From the NCBI RefSeq assembly GCF_036898095.1, contig NC_090743.1:20799479-20863478 (forward strand): 64,000 bases of DNA, given 5' to 3'. The position numbers and the translations under genes were made by a program. Shown here piece by piece: positions 1 through 10,847 of this stretch (positions within the stretch are counted from its first letter, which is position 1; the number at the start of each line of letters is the position of its first letter). The notes below the pieces were generated by a model. The model made no database searches and was not told the origin of the DNA. It worked only from the letters and a program-made list of their open reading frames with translations. Source of the DNA: Palaemon carinicauda (taxonomy: Eukaryota; Arthropoda; Malacostraca; Decapoda; Palaemonidae).

Positions 1-550
1 AAGGCTTATGAAGCCCAGTCACCTGTACCGTATACAGTTTTTCTTTTGGAGCTGCAGCTATCCAAGCCATCACTAATATCCTTTGCAGCATATTCGTTGA
101 TGAATTCTAAATCATTATGTTCAGATGTGTAGCAGCAAGGCAGATTGCAGCATTTTTTTAAGAGTTACAAATCATAAAAAACCACTTACCCCTAACTCCG
201 CAGTATTTGTCTTGTGGTTCTGGAAGGTATACCAAACACTCAACTTGGCCTAAGCACCATTGTTCTTCTAAAGCTACAAAACATACCAAACACTTGCTCA
301 TAATCTTTGAATAATTGTATAGATGATCCACAAGGTATATAAATCACTGTCACTCATGGTCTTTCCATCTTTTTTTTTCTTGTGAAACAGCAAGGCATAC
401 GAATGCCTGTTACACCTAGCCTTTAGAGCAACTTTCTTGTGCAACTATCAGGCATAATAAACGCAGTCAATTACAGCCTTGCAATTGTTTTCTTGTGGAA
501 CTGTATACCTACCAAGCACTGTTACCCGTATCCTTTGCAGTATTTTGGAA
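1..550. repeat. Degenerate ~56-bp minisatellite array
   Basis: The motif TTCTTGTGGAGCTGCAAGG, then a stretch like CATACCAAGCACTGTTACC and CCTAGCCTTTGCAGC, recurs about every 56 bases (clear CTTGTG anchors at 211, 379, 436 and 492, with intermediate degenerate copies). The first unit near 35-95 is already recognisable, so the array runs off the left edge. No ORF of note. Confidence 0.55.
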
Positions 551-1514
551 AATTTATCAGCTTCTTTTATGAACACTTAAGCTTCAAGAAATATAATGTG
601 TTGCGTGAGAGAGATTCTCTTAAAGCAGCATGAATTTAATTTTGATTCCAAGGTGGCCAGGTTTTATTGATTTTATTTTCTGCGGTACATCTTCAATCCC
701 AGTAAACACACTTGTGTTTTACAATACTAGCAGGTTACAACATACATTCGACTATTACCTCGTTCAAAGGGCAATTACTACATGAAATTGGAAAAGCATT
801 TGAATAAGCGATATGATGTTTAAGTATCTTTCAATATATAAATCTGCAGGATAGTACATACAAACAATGAAATGAATCTTTTTTATGGATTCTTATTTTA
901 CATTCACATATATCAAATGTACTGTATGTGTAATTACTGACGGTGAATGTTCTGAAACTGTTCGCTTAAGCCTTGTCCAGATTAAAGGATTAATGATCGT
1001 TTATTAAGGTGTGTTTTTATCATAGGAAATGCTTATATTGAAACTACATTACAGTATTATTTAAAATCTACGACGGCCAGTATAAAAAAGAAATTGGATT
1101 AGTTTTATTCATTTGTAAACTAAATGTTTTCGTGAATATTTACATATTTTTATAAAGTTGTGAACCAAAGAATATTCATTATTGTTATTGTGTTAATGTG
1201 TTTGAGACTTGGGAAACATGAAATATGGTTAAAAGTAGGCAAATTATATTTCATTTAGACCACTTTTCCGACTTCATTACCTTTGTTAGTTAGATCTTAT
1301 CATAATCTGGGGATGTATGAGGAGAAAAATATGCAACATATGTATATGTTTATACATTATTTCCGGCAAAATTAGAGAAAACAAGTTTGAGGTCAAAAAT
1401 ATTTTTCTTCTTTTTATTTTAGCTCCAAAGTCTTTTAAAATGTAAACCAAATTTTGTAAACTAAGTTAGCAAATTGTGTGTAAGAAATGTATTTGCAATT
1501 ATATCTATATTTAG
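551..1514. other. AT-rich intergenic DNA, nothing recognised
   Basis: No conserved ORF, structural RNA or repeat is evident. The DNA is AT-rich with short T runs. Confidence 0.5.
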
Positions 1515-1850
1515 GCTTTTGAAGAAGCAAACCGTGCTGCAATAATTAATTCCCGACTCCGAATTGAAAGAACTTCGTCAAGACTTGTCGCAACGGTGAA
1601 GATCAAATTTAATCTTAGCAACGTTTTTATTCTAAAATCCTCAAATTCCCAGCATTTTCTTAACACAGACCAACCGTTACTCATCCCCCATGCAATGTTG
1701 TTAAAACAAAAAATTCTGAACTTTGTGCTCATTTTCTTTTTATTGAAATCTTCTGGGTCAACTATTACCGAGATAAGCGAGGCGATACAACGCCTTATCT
1801 TATCTGAAGAAAAAGAAAACTTCCTATCAATCGATGATGAAGACAGATAG
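1515..1850 (+). CDS. Possible terminal exon of an upstream gene
   Basis: ATATCTATATTTAG precedes 1515 and an unbroken frame runs to TAG at 1848-1850 (111 residues). It starts AFEEANRAAIINSRLRIER and ends EEKENFLSIDDEDR, both protein-like and charged. The middle is more hydrophobic and AT-rich and could be an intron (GTGAAG at 1596 is a possible donor). No clear AATAAA follows within 200 bp. No family recognised. Confidence 0.35.
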   Translation, partial: AFEEANRAAIINSRLRIERTSSRLVATVKIKFNLSNVFILKSSNSQHFLNTDQPLLIPHAMLLKQKILNFVLIFFLLKSSGSTITEISEAIQRLILSEEKENFLSIDDEDR

Positions 1851-2396
1851 TTTACTTTCGTTAAGTGATATGACAGACACGTTTTTATACTATTTTCTTA
1901 GCTCGGTGCCGTGGCACTCATTCTCGGAACATACTTATGTAACGTTCACGTAATACCATTGATGGCGCATTTCGATGACGTTTTGTTTAGCAAAATCCTT
2001 ATTGGCGCTGTTAGCACAGGTCGCTGGTCTAAGCTTTTATTTTGGATAGAATTTAAATCTTTATTACCTGGGTGACTTGCTGGTGGTATAAATGGATGAA
2101 TAGATAGACTGATGGATAGTTAAATGAATATATTAAGAAGTTTATTTGTTTCCAAACACAAAATTAATTATATAATTTCGGCCTTGACTTTTTTCGCATT
2201 CACATTAACTGTATTTCGAAAAGTGATGTCCCATAAGAAATTGAATTATTAACAGTCATTTTTACCAGACTCCATAGGTATGTTGCAAGTTTTTTTAGCT
2301 TTATTTTTATGATGGAATGAGTTTGTAAGCCCCATTTCTTGACCCGCAGAGATGATCTCAAAAGCCAACGATATCTAAAAATATACACAACCTCAA

Positions 2397-2912
2397 GATT
2401 ATTATTATAATTATTATTAGCTAAGCTACAACCCTAGTTGAAAAGCAGGATGCTATAAGGCCAGGGGCTCCAACGGCGAAAAGTATGCCAGTGAGGAAAG
2501 GAAATAAGAAAATAGATAAACTATATGAGAGGTTATGAACAATTGAAATAAGATATTTTAAGAACAGTAATAACATTAAAACAGATCTTTTATATATAAA
2601 CAATAAACAAACTCATGTTACCTTGTTCAGCATAAAAACATTTGCTGCAAATATGAACTTTTGAAGTTCTACTGACTCAACTACCCTCTTAGGAAGATCA
2701 TTCCACAACCTAATCACCGTAGAAATAAAACTTGTAGTATACAGTGTAGTATTGAGCCTCATGGTGGAGAAGGCCTGGATATTAAAATTAACTGCATACC
2801 TAGTATTACGAACATGATGGTACTGTCCGGGAAGATCTGAATGTAAAGGATGGTCAGCATTATGAAAAATCTTATGCAACAGGCATAACGAACTCAAGGT
2901 AATCATCTATTC
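2397..2912 (-). mobile_element. 5'-truncated CR1/Jockey-like LINE 3' end
   Basis: Read on the minus strand, 2906-2613 encodes the C-terminal part of the same reverse transcriptase as the adjacent + copy (shared LCLLHKIFHN / LCMLHKIFHN, HPLHSDLPGQ, LWNDLPKRVVESVELQKF). It is followed by the 3' UTR with CTAGTTGAAAAGCAGG and the (TAA)n tail at 2397-2422. It lies head to head with the next element with almost no gap. Confidence 0.8.
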
Positions 2913-4096
2913 CCTAGTTTGAAATTTGGTTTTCGTAAAGGCCTTGGAGCATGTGATGCCCTTCTTACAATCTCCAATGCAGTACAGAAATCCCTTGATT
3001 GTGGTCGGGAAGTTCGTATGATTGGCTTTGATTTTAGTGCTGCCTTTGACCGTGTTAATCATGAGGCCCTTGTTTTCAAACTGAAACAGTTGGGAGTGGG
3101 TGGGTCGTTTCTTAGCATTATTCTTGATTTTTTAAGTAGTAGATCTCAAAGAGTTGTTGTTGATGGGCACCATAGTGAGTATAGGAATGTGATATTCGGT
3201 GTTCCACAGGGTAGTGTTCTTGGCCCATTACTTTTCATACTATATACACATGACATGTGGTTTGGCCTAGAAAATAAGCTTGTTGCATATGCAGATGATG
3301 CTACTCTCTTTGCATCAATTCCATCCCCTGAATGTAGATCTGGGGTTGGTGAATCCCTTAATAGAGATTTAGCTAAAATTAGTGCATGGTGCTAATTATG
3401 GGGTATGAAGTTGAATCCTAACAAAACTCAAAGTATGATTGAAAGTAGGTCAAGGACGGTGGCTCCTCAACATCCGGATCTCAGTATTGATAATGTTTCT
3501 TTAAATTTGTATGACTCTTTAAAATTTTAGGTGTGATTCTCGACAGCAAATTTACTTTTGAGAAACATATAAGGTCTGTGTCTTCTTCAATTGCACAAAA
3601 AATTGGCTTATTGAGAAAGTCTTTTAAGATATTCGTTGATCAATCTATTCTGAAGAAGTGTTTTAATTCTTTTATTCTACCTTGTTTTGAGTATTGTTCT
3701 CCTGTCTGGTCTTCAGCTGCTGATTCTCATCTCAATTTGTTGGACAGAAACTTATGGTCTATTAAATTCCTTATTCCTGATCTAGATATTAATCTCTGGC
3801 ACGGTCGTTCAATTAGTTCATTATGCATGTTGCATAAGATTTTTCATAACTCTGACCATCCTTTACATTCAGATCTCCCTGGACAATTCTATCCTGTTCG
3901 TAATGCTAGGCAGGCAGTTAATTCTAATAGCCAGGCCTTCTCCATCATAGGACTCAATACTACGCAGTACTCTAGAAGTTTTATTCCAGCTGTTACCAAG
4001 TTGTGGAATGATCTTCCTAATCGGGTTGTTGAATCAGTAGAACTTCAAAAGTTCAAAGTTGGAGCAAATGCTTTTTTGTTGATCAGGCGTACATGA
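2913..4096 (+). pseudogene. Broken reverse transcriptase of the LINE
   Basis: RT motifs appear in order: KFGFRKGLGACDALL, GFDFSAAFDRVNHEAL (motif A Asp), GVPQGSVLGPLLFILY (motif B) and VAYADDATLFA (catalytic YADD). TAA at 3393-3395 interrupts SAWC/LWGMKLNPNKTQ, and a frameshift near 3530 separates the thumb and C-terminal part (3533-4096). No endonuclease remains because of the 5' truncation. No RNase H domain. Dead copy. Confidence 0.85.
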
Positions 4097-4341
4097 GTCT
4101 TTTTATAGTTTATATATGACATATTTGTTTTTGACGTTGTTAATAGTTTATGTATGACATATCTCTTTTGACATTACTTTTTTTAGAATGATTTATTGTT
4201 AATTTGTTCTCTTCAGTTATTTATTTCCTTATTTCCTTTCCTCACTGGGCTATTTTTCCCTATTGGAGCCCCTGGGTTTATAACATCTTGCTTTTCCAAT
4301 TAGGGTTGTAGCTTGGATAGTAATAATAATAATAATAATAA
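2913..4341 (+). mobile_element. 5'-truncated CR1/Jockey-like LINE with 3' UTR and (TAA)n tail
   Basis: Reverse transcriptase coding sequence begins inside the fingers domain. The 3' UTR at 4100-4317 ends with CTCACTGGGCTATTTTTCCC, a TTGCTTTTCCAATTAGGGTTG stretch and a (TAA)n tail at 4318-4341. The same terminal ~75 bp recurs at 2397, 8480, 8740, 10400 and 62420. Confidence 0.85.
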
Positions 4342-4435
4342 TGAACGACGGTGGCAGATATTAATATCTAAATCGGGAATGAGATGTTTGATAGACTGTA
4401 AGTTCCTGTCCAACAAATTATTATTATTATTATTA

Positions 4436-4471
<36 letters not shown>

Positions 4472-4495
4472 GTAGTAGTAGTAGTAGTAGTCTGT
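4342..4495 (-). repeat. Inverted LINE scrap sandwiched between microsatellites
   Basis: 4345-4416 is the reverse complement of the RT segment at about 3737-3813 of the neighbour (minus-strand reading LLDRNLQSIKHLIPDLDIN). On its left is the + copy's (TAA)n tail; on its right (TTA)n at 4417-4470 and (TAG)n to about 4490. The long Asn/Leu ORFs here are only microsatellite translations. Confidence 0.75.
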
Positions 4496-5084
4496 AAAAT
4501 CTCAAACGCGTTTGTACCCAAAGACTTCTTTCGATCTAGAAGAATTCATCCAAACTAACGTCATGTAATCATCTTCAGATAAGACTGCTTTATAGTTATC
4601 AAATAGTTCATATACAAATGATTCAAAAACAGTTTTAACAACACTCACCTAAATGTCTCTCTGTGATTTTTCAAGAAGCTCTCTAGATTAACCTAGCTAG
4701 CTTACTTCTTCAGTGAGATAGAATAGAATCAAGTTGTAATTAAATTAGAAACATTACATATCTAGAACACCTTGGGAAAAGTAAGAGAAATATCGTTTTA
4801 GGATTTAATTCCACTTGGGATAGAAGAAAACCAGTTGCCTAACAGAGTGAGAGGGTATGCGAGGAAATGTAATACGACGTATGGAGCTGAAATAGAAAAT
4901 AAGTGAGATAGGAGGGGAAAAAGAGGGTTAGACCTAATTGCTAATTTCGTGTCACTTAATGGGCTTCTATGTTGCATTTCCATGCTGAATTTGACACTAC
5001 TTTTCTCACGTGAAGTGATATCATTAATGATTCTAGAAATATATAAATCTGTTAAGAAACCCTTACGGCGTATAATTCATCAAA
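4496..5084. other. Intergenic, nothing recognised
   Basis: AT-rich sequence with no convincing ORF, exon or repeat. Confidence 0.4.
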
Positions 5085-5129
5085 GGGGGGGTTTAAAGGT
5101 TGTCATGAGTGGCAGAAGCATGGGGTAGA

Positions 5130-5340
5130 TCATTTTACTGCCTCCAGTGAGGAAAGGAAACAAGGAAAAATAAAATATTTTAAGAACAGTAACATTAAGA
5201 TAAATATTTCCTACATAAACTATAAAAACTTTAACAAAACAAGAGGAAAATAAGATAGCGTGCCCGAGTGTACCCTCAAGCAAGAGAACTCTAACCCAAG
5301 ACAGTGGAAGACCATGGTACAAAGGCTATAGCACTACCCA

Positions 5341-5344
<4 letters not shown>
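5130..5344 (-). mobile_element. ORF-less LINE-tail repeat, partial
   Basis: Matches the family at 8740-9395 (CCAGTGAGGAAAGGAAAC, GCCCGAGTGTACCCTCAAG, AACCCAAGACAGTGGAAG). Its left terminal 75 bp is scrambled and its right side is cut by an (AT)n tract at ACCCAAGACT. Confidence 0.7.

Positions 5345-5409
<65 letters not shown>
5345..5409. repeat. (AT)n microsatellite
   Basis: About 32 uninterrupted AT units. Tyr-Ile ORFs on both strands across it are artefacts. Confidence 0.95.
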
Positions 5410-5412
<3 letters not shown>

Positions 5413-5960
5413 GATTAGCACCTAAGCTAGGATTAGGTAGGGCAGACAATGGGTACGAAATACGAATGACTTGTGCACCCGCCAAACCTCCATCTGCAGT
5501 TCACAAAGGGACACATTAATTCAATGTTTCCTCTCAGCTGCCAAAACCCTTTGTGCAGTTTTAAGCAGATAAATTTTAGTAGATATTGAGTATGAATGAT
5601 TTCTTTATTTTTGCATAAAAAAAAAATTGTATAAATATAGGAACATTACAGTTGACAGCACACTCTCAGATTAATTGAGTGGCTTTTGAAATATTACTCT
5701 TGGTTTTCAGCTAGTATTTTGATGTGAAGTTTCTAACCACCTATCTTTGACCACCATGGCTGAGACCTATCACGGTCGGTAATTACAAAGTACATAATTC
5801 AACATTTAGTTTAAAAGAACAAAAATTATAAGTGTGGACGTGTTGTGTAGAGGTCTGTTATACACGCCTTGAGTCGTGTATAGCTTTGTGTTTCTCGCTT
5901 AGAATATCATTGAAAATATATTAGTTAGTCTTTTGGAGAAGTGATAAGAAACAGTAAACT

Positions 5961-7116
5961 ATGTCTGTTCCTAACTATGTCTGCTTCATATGTAATAACA
6001 CGGAGGGAAAACTAAAAAAAAATGAATAGTATGTGAATGTAATAGACTCTACCATTAGAAATGTGTTCATATAGGGACAGATATCACTGATAATGAATGG
6101 AATAACCTAGATTGGTTATGCCCACACTGCGTACGTGAAGCCAGACAAAACAATTTAGTAATATCAAAATTGAAGGAAGATGTGAACGTGAGAGATCTGG
6201 CCCTGAATGAACAAGATGCGAAAATAGATGACTTGGAAAACAAACTTGCGGACCTTAGCGCAGACGCAGCAAACTCCACCCAGACCACCGACCTCACTGA
6301 GAAAGTTGACATTTTTGCCATGAATATGGAATCAATTAAAGCAACACTTCAACCATTGATAGACCCAAAACCGGAGAAACCGACATTTGCTGGCAAAGTT
6401 AAGGAAAAAAATCTGTTGATAATTAAATCAACTAATACAACAACTAAAATTACTGAAAGAGAACGTGAGGTTGAACAAGCACTTAACACGAGGTCAACTA
6501 CGAAATGGAAATGTTGTAAACTTTGCAAACAATATGATCAGAGAAGAGGCGGCAAACAAAATTCAGACATTGGTGGCTGACATTGAAACGAGAAAAATCG
6601 GAAAGCTGAAACCAAAAATAAAGATATGCAATGTATACAATGATGAAGATGATGTAGTAAATGCTTTGATTCAAATAAATCGCTGCCTGGACCAAATCCA
6701 AAATATAGAAGAGAAAAGTGTAGTCCTAAAGAAAAACGCCTCGGGGGTGGGGGGGGGGGAACCACCACTATGTGCTGAAATGTGATCCTGAAGTTCGGAG
6801 GGCTATTCATGATAATGGGGACAAAGTTTCGTTACGATGGGGTATTTATAACATACGTGATAGGTACCACGTGATCACCTGCTACCATTGTCAAAGGTAT
6901 GGATATTTTGAAAAAGATTGCAAGTCTAAGAATGATGATAAAGTCTGCGGGGAATGTTCAGGGAGACAGTCCACCTGGGAGTGTAATTCGCAAGTGTCAA
7001 AGTATATAAACTGCACAAAGTTAAATAAACCAAGTGACCACACAGTAAATTCTAGAGACTGCAAAGCTTATGACTTGGAATTGAAAAGACTAGCGGAAAA
7101 TACTGATCATGGTTAG
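5961..7116 (+). pseudogene. LINE ORF1 (PHD-like finger, coiled coil, zinc knuckle), frameshifted
   Basis: Starts MSVPNYVCFICNNTEGK, then after a frameshift in a poly(A) run near 6015 continues KCVHIGTDITDNEWNNLDW and LCPHC, the layout of a PHD finger. A coiled coil (LALNEQDAKIDDLENKLADL) follows at 6190-6260. A second frameshift near 6465 and a third in a G run at 6748-6760 separate an RNA-binding-like middle from the Cys-rich end CYHCQRYGYFEKDCKS and VCGECSGRQSTWEC. Role in live copies: RNA-binding chaperone of the retrotransposon particle. Confidence 0.75.
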
Positions 7117-7432
7117 TAGGGATGTCATAAACTGTGGCTATGTAAATATACAATCTGTAGGTAATAAGACTGTTCAAATTCGAGAATTGATAAACGAGAA
7201 ATATTTGGATATGCTAGCATTATCTGAAAGATGTTTAAATAACTTGGTCAAGTCGAAGATCAATGAAATGACGCCCCCCACACATGCCTTCTTTCACATA
7301 CCGAGAGAAGGTAGGTCTGGTGGAGGTGTCGGACTCTTTATTCATGAAAGTTACTCAAATCTCAAAACGTTGAAAAGAATTAGTTTAACAAGCTTTGAAT
7401 ATATAACAGTAAATGAACAATACATGATCTGA
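7109..7432 (+). pseudogene. LINE ORF2 N-terminus (endonuclease start)
   Basis: The ATG at 7109 lies inside the end of ORF1, whose TAG is at 7114-7116, so the two ORFs overlap by 8 bases. The first residues (CGYVNIQSVGNKTVQIREL, LALSERCLNN, GRSGGGVGLFI) match the N-terminal fold of apurinic-type LINE endonucleases (asparagine in NIQS, then the E of the usual LTETW replaced by LSER). Truncated before the catalytic Asp/His motifs. Confidence 0.7.
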
Positions 7433-7434
7433 AA

Positions 7435-8224
7435 CGATAAATACTCTGAACGAACAAGGTAAAACGACAGCGGATGTCATGTAGAGAGTAGGGTCCTCCT
7501 ACAGTATGGGACCGGAAAAGCAGCCATCAAAGTAAATAAAGTAAATATCCAACGCCCTGCACCTCCCGTGGCCACAATCGCCACAAAGTACAATGCTTCG
7601 CCCCTTTTATTAGAGGGGAAAGTACTGTATCTAGAGGACCACTTGATAATGAAGTCCCATATACAATTTTCTATTTTGCCTGTTCACCAGCTAATCGTTT
7701 TTCAAGAAGTTTTTAACAGTGCCTTTACATGTAGGCTTAGGATGTAAAGTCTTCAGTGTTAATTGAGCTGCTGTTCAGCTTCAAGTATCCACTTCAAATC
7801 TATGAATGCGTCCACTTGAAACATTCCAAGAATTTCTCAGATTATCATTTTATGCATTTCTGAAGCTTGGTGTTAACGGATAATTACATAAAACTCCTTG
7901 TGACAGGTAAAGAAAAACCAAGGAGTTTGTTTGGGTCAAAGATTTGATTTGATTGAATTATGAGGCGAGTAATTCCACTGTTTTGACTACCACTTACAGA
8001 TTTTAAAGAACAGAATGAAGAAAGTTAAAGAAAAAAAACACAGTTGTAAAAGTAGAGGGAGAAGAAAAATGAAATGAATGGAGGGAAAGCTCACAGAATG
8101 AATAAATATATAGAAAAATAACTGATGAAACTCAAGAGGAGCTCTCTAAAGTGAGTGTAATCCTGGATTGAAGGCTTAAATATTGTGAAGATTTGTTGAA
8201 TTTAGAATATACAGTAGGAGCGAG
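7435..8224. other. Intergenic; small repeat motif only
   Basis: GTAGAGAGTAGGGTCCTCC near 7484 recurs in diverged form near 11545 (GAGAGAGTAGGGTTCCCCTG), so this is part of a dispersed repeat. Otherwise no ORF or structure seen. Confidence 0.4.
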
Positions 8225-8435
8225 TCAGAAGGCAGAGCTGAGCTGTACAAGAGTTGAAGGGTTCCTGTAAGCTTTAGAATGCTTGTGGAAGTGACTATTA
8301 ACTCGTGAGGTTGCGGAATATAAAAGACACCAGGAGTTAATGAATAGAGAGTGATAAGGTGTATATAAGGGTAACAGTTTAATTGAGAGACTGACCAGGG
8401 TTTGTAAGGTGTCTTGATGAAAGAAGAGCGCCAAA

Positions 8436-8437
8436 GA

Positions 8438-8480
<43 letters not shown>

Positions 8481-8687
8481 AGCTAAGCTATAACCCTAAT
8501 TGGAAAAGCAAGATGCAATAAGTCCAAGGGTTCCAACAGGGAAAAATAGCTCAGTAAGGAGAGGAAACAAAGAAATAATAAAAACTACAAGCAAAGTGAT
8601 AAACAATACAAATAAAATATACTAAGAACGGTAACAACATTAAATTAGATCTTTCATATATGAACTGTAAAAAGATACAAAAACAGG

Positions 8688-8690
<3 letters not shown>
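8436..8690 (-). mobile_element. LINE 3' tail copy with (ATT)n
   Basis: (ATT)n at 8436-8479 is followed by AGCTATAACCCTAATTGG and the same 3' UTR as the CR1/Jockey-like LINE, including AACATTAAATTAGATCTTTC and the ATATGAACTG stretch. It is 5'-truncated in the UTR, so no coding part remains. Confidence 0.8.
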
Positions 8691-8718
<28 letters not shown>

Positions 8719-9395
8719 GTAGTAGTAGTAGTAGTAGTACTTTGCTAAGCTACACCCCTAGTTGGAAAAGAAGAATGCTATAAGGCCAGGGGCTCTAACA
8801 GGAAAAATAGCCCAGTGAGGAAAAGAAGCAAGAAAAAATTAAATATTTTAAGAACAGTAACATCAAAATAAATAATTCCTATATAAACTATAAAAACTTT
8901 TAACAAAACAAGAGGAAGAGAAATATGATAGATCACCGTGCCCGAGTGTACTATAAAACAAGAGAACTCTAATCCAAGACAATGGAAGGCCGTGGTACAT
9001 AGTCCATGGCACTACTAAAGCCTAGAGAACAATGGTTTGATATTGGAGTGTCCTCCTCCTAGAAGAGCTGCTTACCATAGCTAAAGAGTCTCCTCTTCCC
9101 TTATCAAGAGGAAAGTAGCCACTGAACAATTACATTGCTGTAGTTAACCCCTTAAGTGAAGAAGAATTGTTTGGTAATCTCAGTATTCTCAGGTGTTTGA
9201 GAACAGAGGAGAATATGTAAAGATAGGCCAGACTATTCGGTGTATGTGTAGGCAAAAGAAAAATGAGCCGTAACGAGAGAGAAGGGTCCAATGTAGTACT
9301 GTCAGGCCAGTCAAAGGACCCCAAAACACTCTCGCAGTAGTATTTCAACGGGTGGCTGGTACCCTGGCCAAACTACTACCTACAACATTGGTGAG
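8691..9395 (-). mobile_element. ORF-less LINE-tail repeat, long copy
   Basis: Starts with (ATT)n(AGT)n at 8691-8741, then the LINE terminal ~75 bp, then about 600 bp unrelated to the LINE body (AAATAATTCCTATATAAACT, GCCCGAGTGTACTATAAAAC, ACCATAGCTAAAGAGTCTCC, TATTCGGTGTATGTGTAGGC, GGTGGCTGGTACCCTGGCC). The 45118-45600 copy shares this body. No ORF. Looks like a non-autonomous element that borrows the LINE 3' end. Confidence 0.75.
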
Positions 9396-9499
9396 GGGAA
9401 TGATTTGTATAGGGGTAAATGTGTAAAAGGCAGGTAACAGAAAAAACAACATAACTTTGTATACCAGGGAAGGTGTACAGTATGTTGGGATTTTTTTGA

Positions 9500-10325
9500 G
9501 AAAGTAAGATATATGACAGAAGAATCAGAAGGGGAAAAACAGTGTGGGTTTAGACAAGAAAGTAGTTGTTAAGAATATTTATTATGAAGAAATTATATGA
9601 GGAGATTGAAATAAGGGGAAAGGCTAAATGTGGCATACTTGATCTTGAAGAAAATTCTTGTACTGTATCACAATTAGTAGGTGTAGAGAGAATAAACAAT
9701 AAGAGCTATTAAAAGGTTTTATGATAAATCAAAGTATGTTTTAGAATGTATGGACAGTTTGATCTAAAGTGGGTCTGGGATGAGTGTTTCATGTTTCAAA
9801 GGCAGTTTGTATCTACAGACGAAGTTTTGCTAAAAGTAAAATATGGAAGATGAACGCAGAAGCAAATTAATGGTGGAAAGGATATTGATTGTTCGGTATT
9901 TTCAGGTGATACAGTACAGATTGGGGATAGTAGGAAATGTCAGAGAACTGTTAAAAAGCAGCCTACGTCTACTTATAGTCATCTGTCACACATGATTGGA
10001 GTACCCAACTGCGTCCGGAAACTATAGCTCTAGTTAAACGGTATTTCACCAGATTTTCGAACATAAAGACATAACCTATGGACGAAACAACTTTGTATAT
10101 ATGGTTAAAACAATACACTGAACGAGTAAGGGCTTAAAGTTGAGGATGAATGTATGCAAGAACAAGGTTTTGCAGTTAAATGAAAACAAGGAAGGTGGAC
10201 TATTGATTACTAACAGGTATTTAGGAGTAAACTTAAAGGATGATGGTGGGATGAGAGAAAAGTGTCACAGAAAAGGTAAAACAAAGAAAATATCAGGATA
10301 TATGAAAACGTTGGGAAGACTCTAA
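9500..10325 (+). pseudogene. Decayed RTE-like LINE reverse transcriptase
   Basis: Pieces line up in order with the antisense LINE at 46-48 kb: CGFRQESSC (versus GGFRRGRGC), RAIKRFYDKSKYV (versus QAVKSFYKGSKACV), then 10140-10325 MNVCKNKVLQLNENKEGG and TNRYLGVNLKDDGGM (versus VNVGKSKVM and FKYLGSVVAANGEV). Many stops and frameshifts; an old copy. No tail recognised. Confidence 0.6.
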
Positions 10326-10394
10326 TACCAATGGAAGCTAGTGTAGGAGAATACGTGATGTAGAGCTAATTTTCCTTTTTGAAAGTTGAACGTA

Positions 10395-10632
10395 TTATTA
10401 TTATCACTTGCTAAGCTACAACCCTAGTTGGAAAAGAAGGATGTTATAAGCCCGGGGGCCCCAACAGGGAAAATAGCCCAGCGAGGAAAGGAAACAGGAA
10501 AAATAAAATATGCTAAGAAAAGTAACATTAAAATAAATATTTTCTATATAAACTTTAAAAACTTTAACAAAACAAGTGGAAGAGAAATAAGACAGAATAG
10601 TGTGCCCGAGTGTAACGTTGAATACAAAGGAT
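10395..10632 (-). mobile_element. ORF-less LINE-tail repeat, short copy
   Basis: A short ATT run at 10394, then GCTAAGCTACAACCCTAG, GGGAAAATAGCCCAGCGAGG and GTGCCCGAGTGTAACGTTG. Only the first ~235 bp of the family remain. Confidence 0.8.
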
Positions 10633-10764
10633 AAAGAATGAGCTAAGTTGAAACCATGGGGGAATTGAAATGGTGAGATTTGTCTAACTTTGGGAAGGAA
10701 CAGATGATATCTTGGTGAAAAGAGGGTGTGATTTAACGTGTTACGGAGAATAAGGCGAGGAAAA

Positions 10765-10768
<4 letters not shown>

Positions 10769-10844
<76 letters not shown>
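10769..10844. repeat. (GA)n microsatellite
   Basis: About 38 GA units without interruption. The Ser/Leu-rich minus-strand ORF through it is an artefact. Confidence 0.95.

Positions 10845-10847
<3 letters not shown>

Larger units (their letters stand above)
5820..7434 (+). mobile_element. LINE 5' part: 5' region, ORF1 and start of ORF2
   Basis: Contains a broken ORF1 with a PHD-like zinc finger and a CCHC-type region, then the first ~107 codons of an endonuclease ORF that overlaps the ORF1 stop. The rest (endonuclease catalytic core, RT) is missing after about 7434. This 3'-truncated state is unusual for target-primed insertion and suggests a later deletion or rearrangement. The left border is uncertain. 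Confidence 0.7.

Noticed and set aside
439..633. 64-codon ORF near the left edge
   Set aside because: Falls across the degenerate minisatellite; no splice context or protein-like character.
4300..4558. Asn-rich and Leu/Val-rich ORFs
   Set aside because: Translations of (TAA)n/(TTA)n/(TAG)n microsatellite, not genes.
5291..5519. Tyr-Ile repeat ORFs on both strands
   Set aside because: They read through the (AT)n tract.
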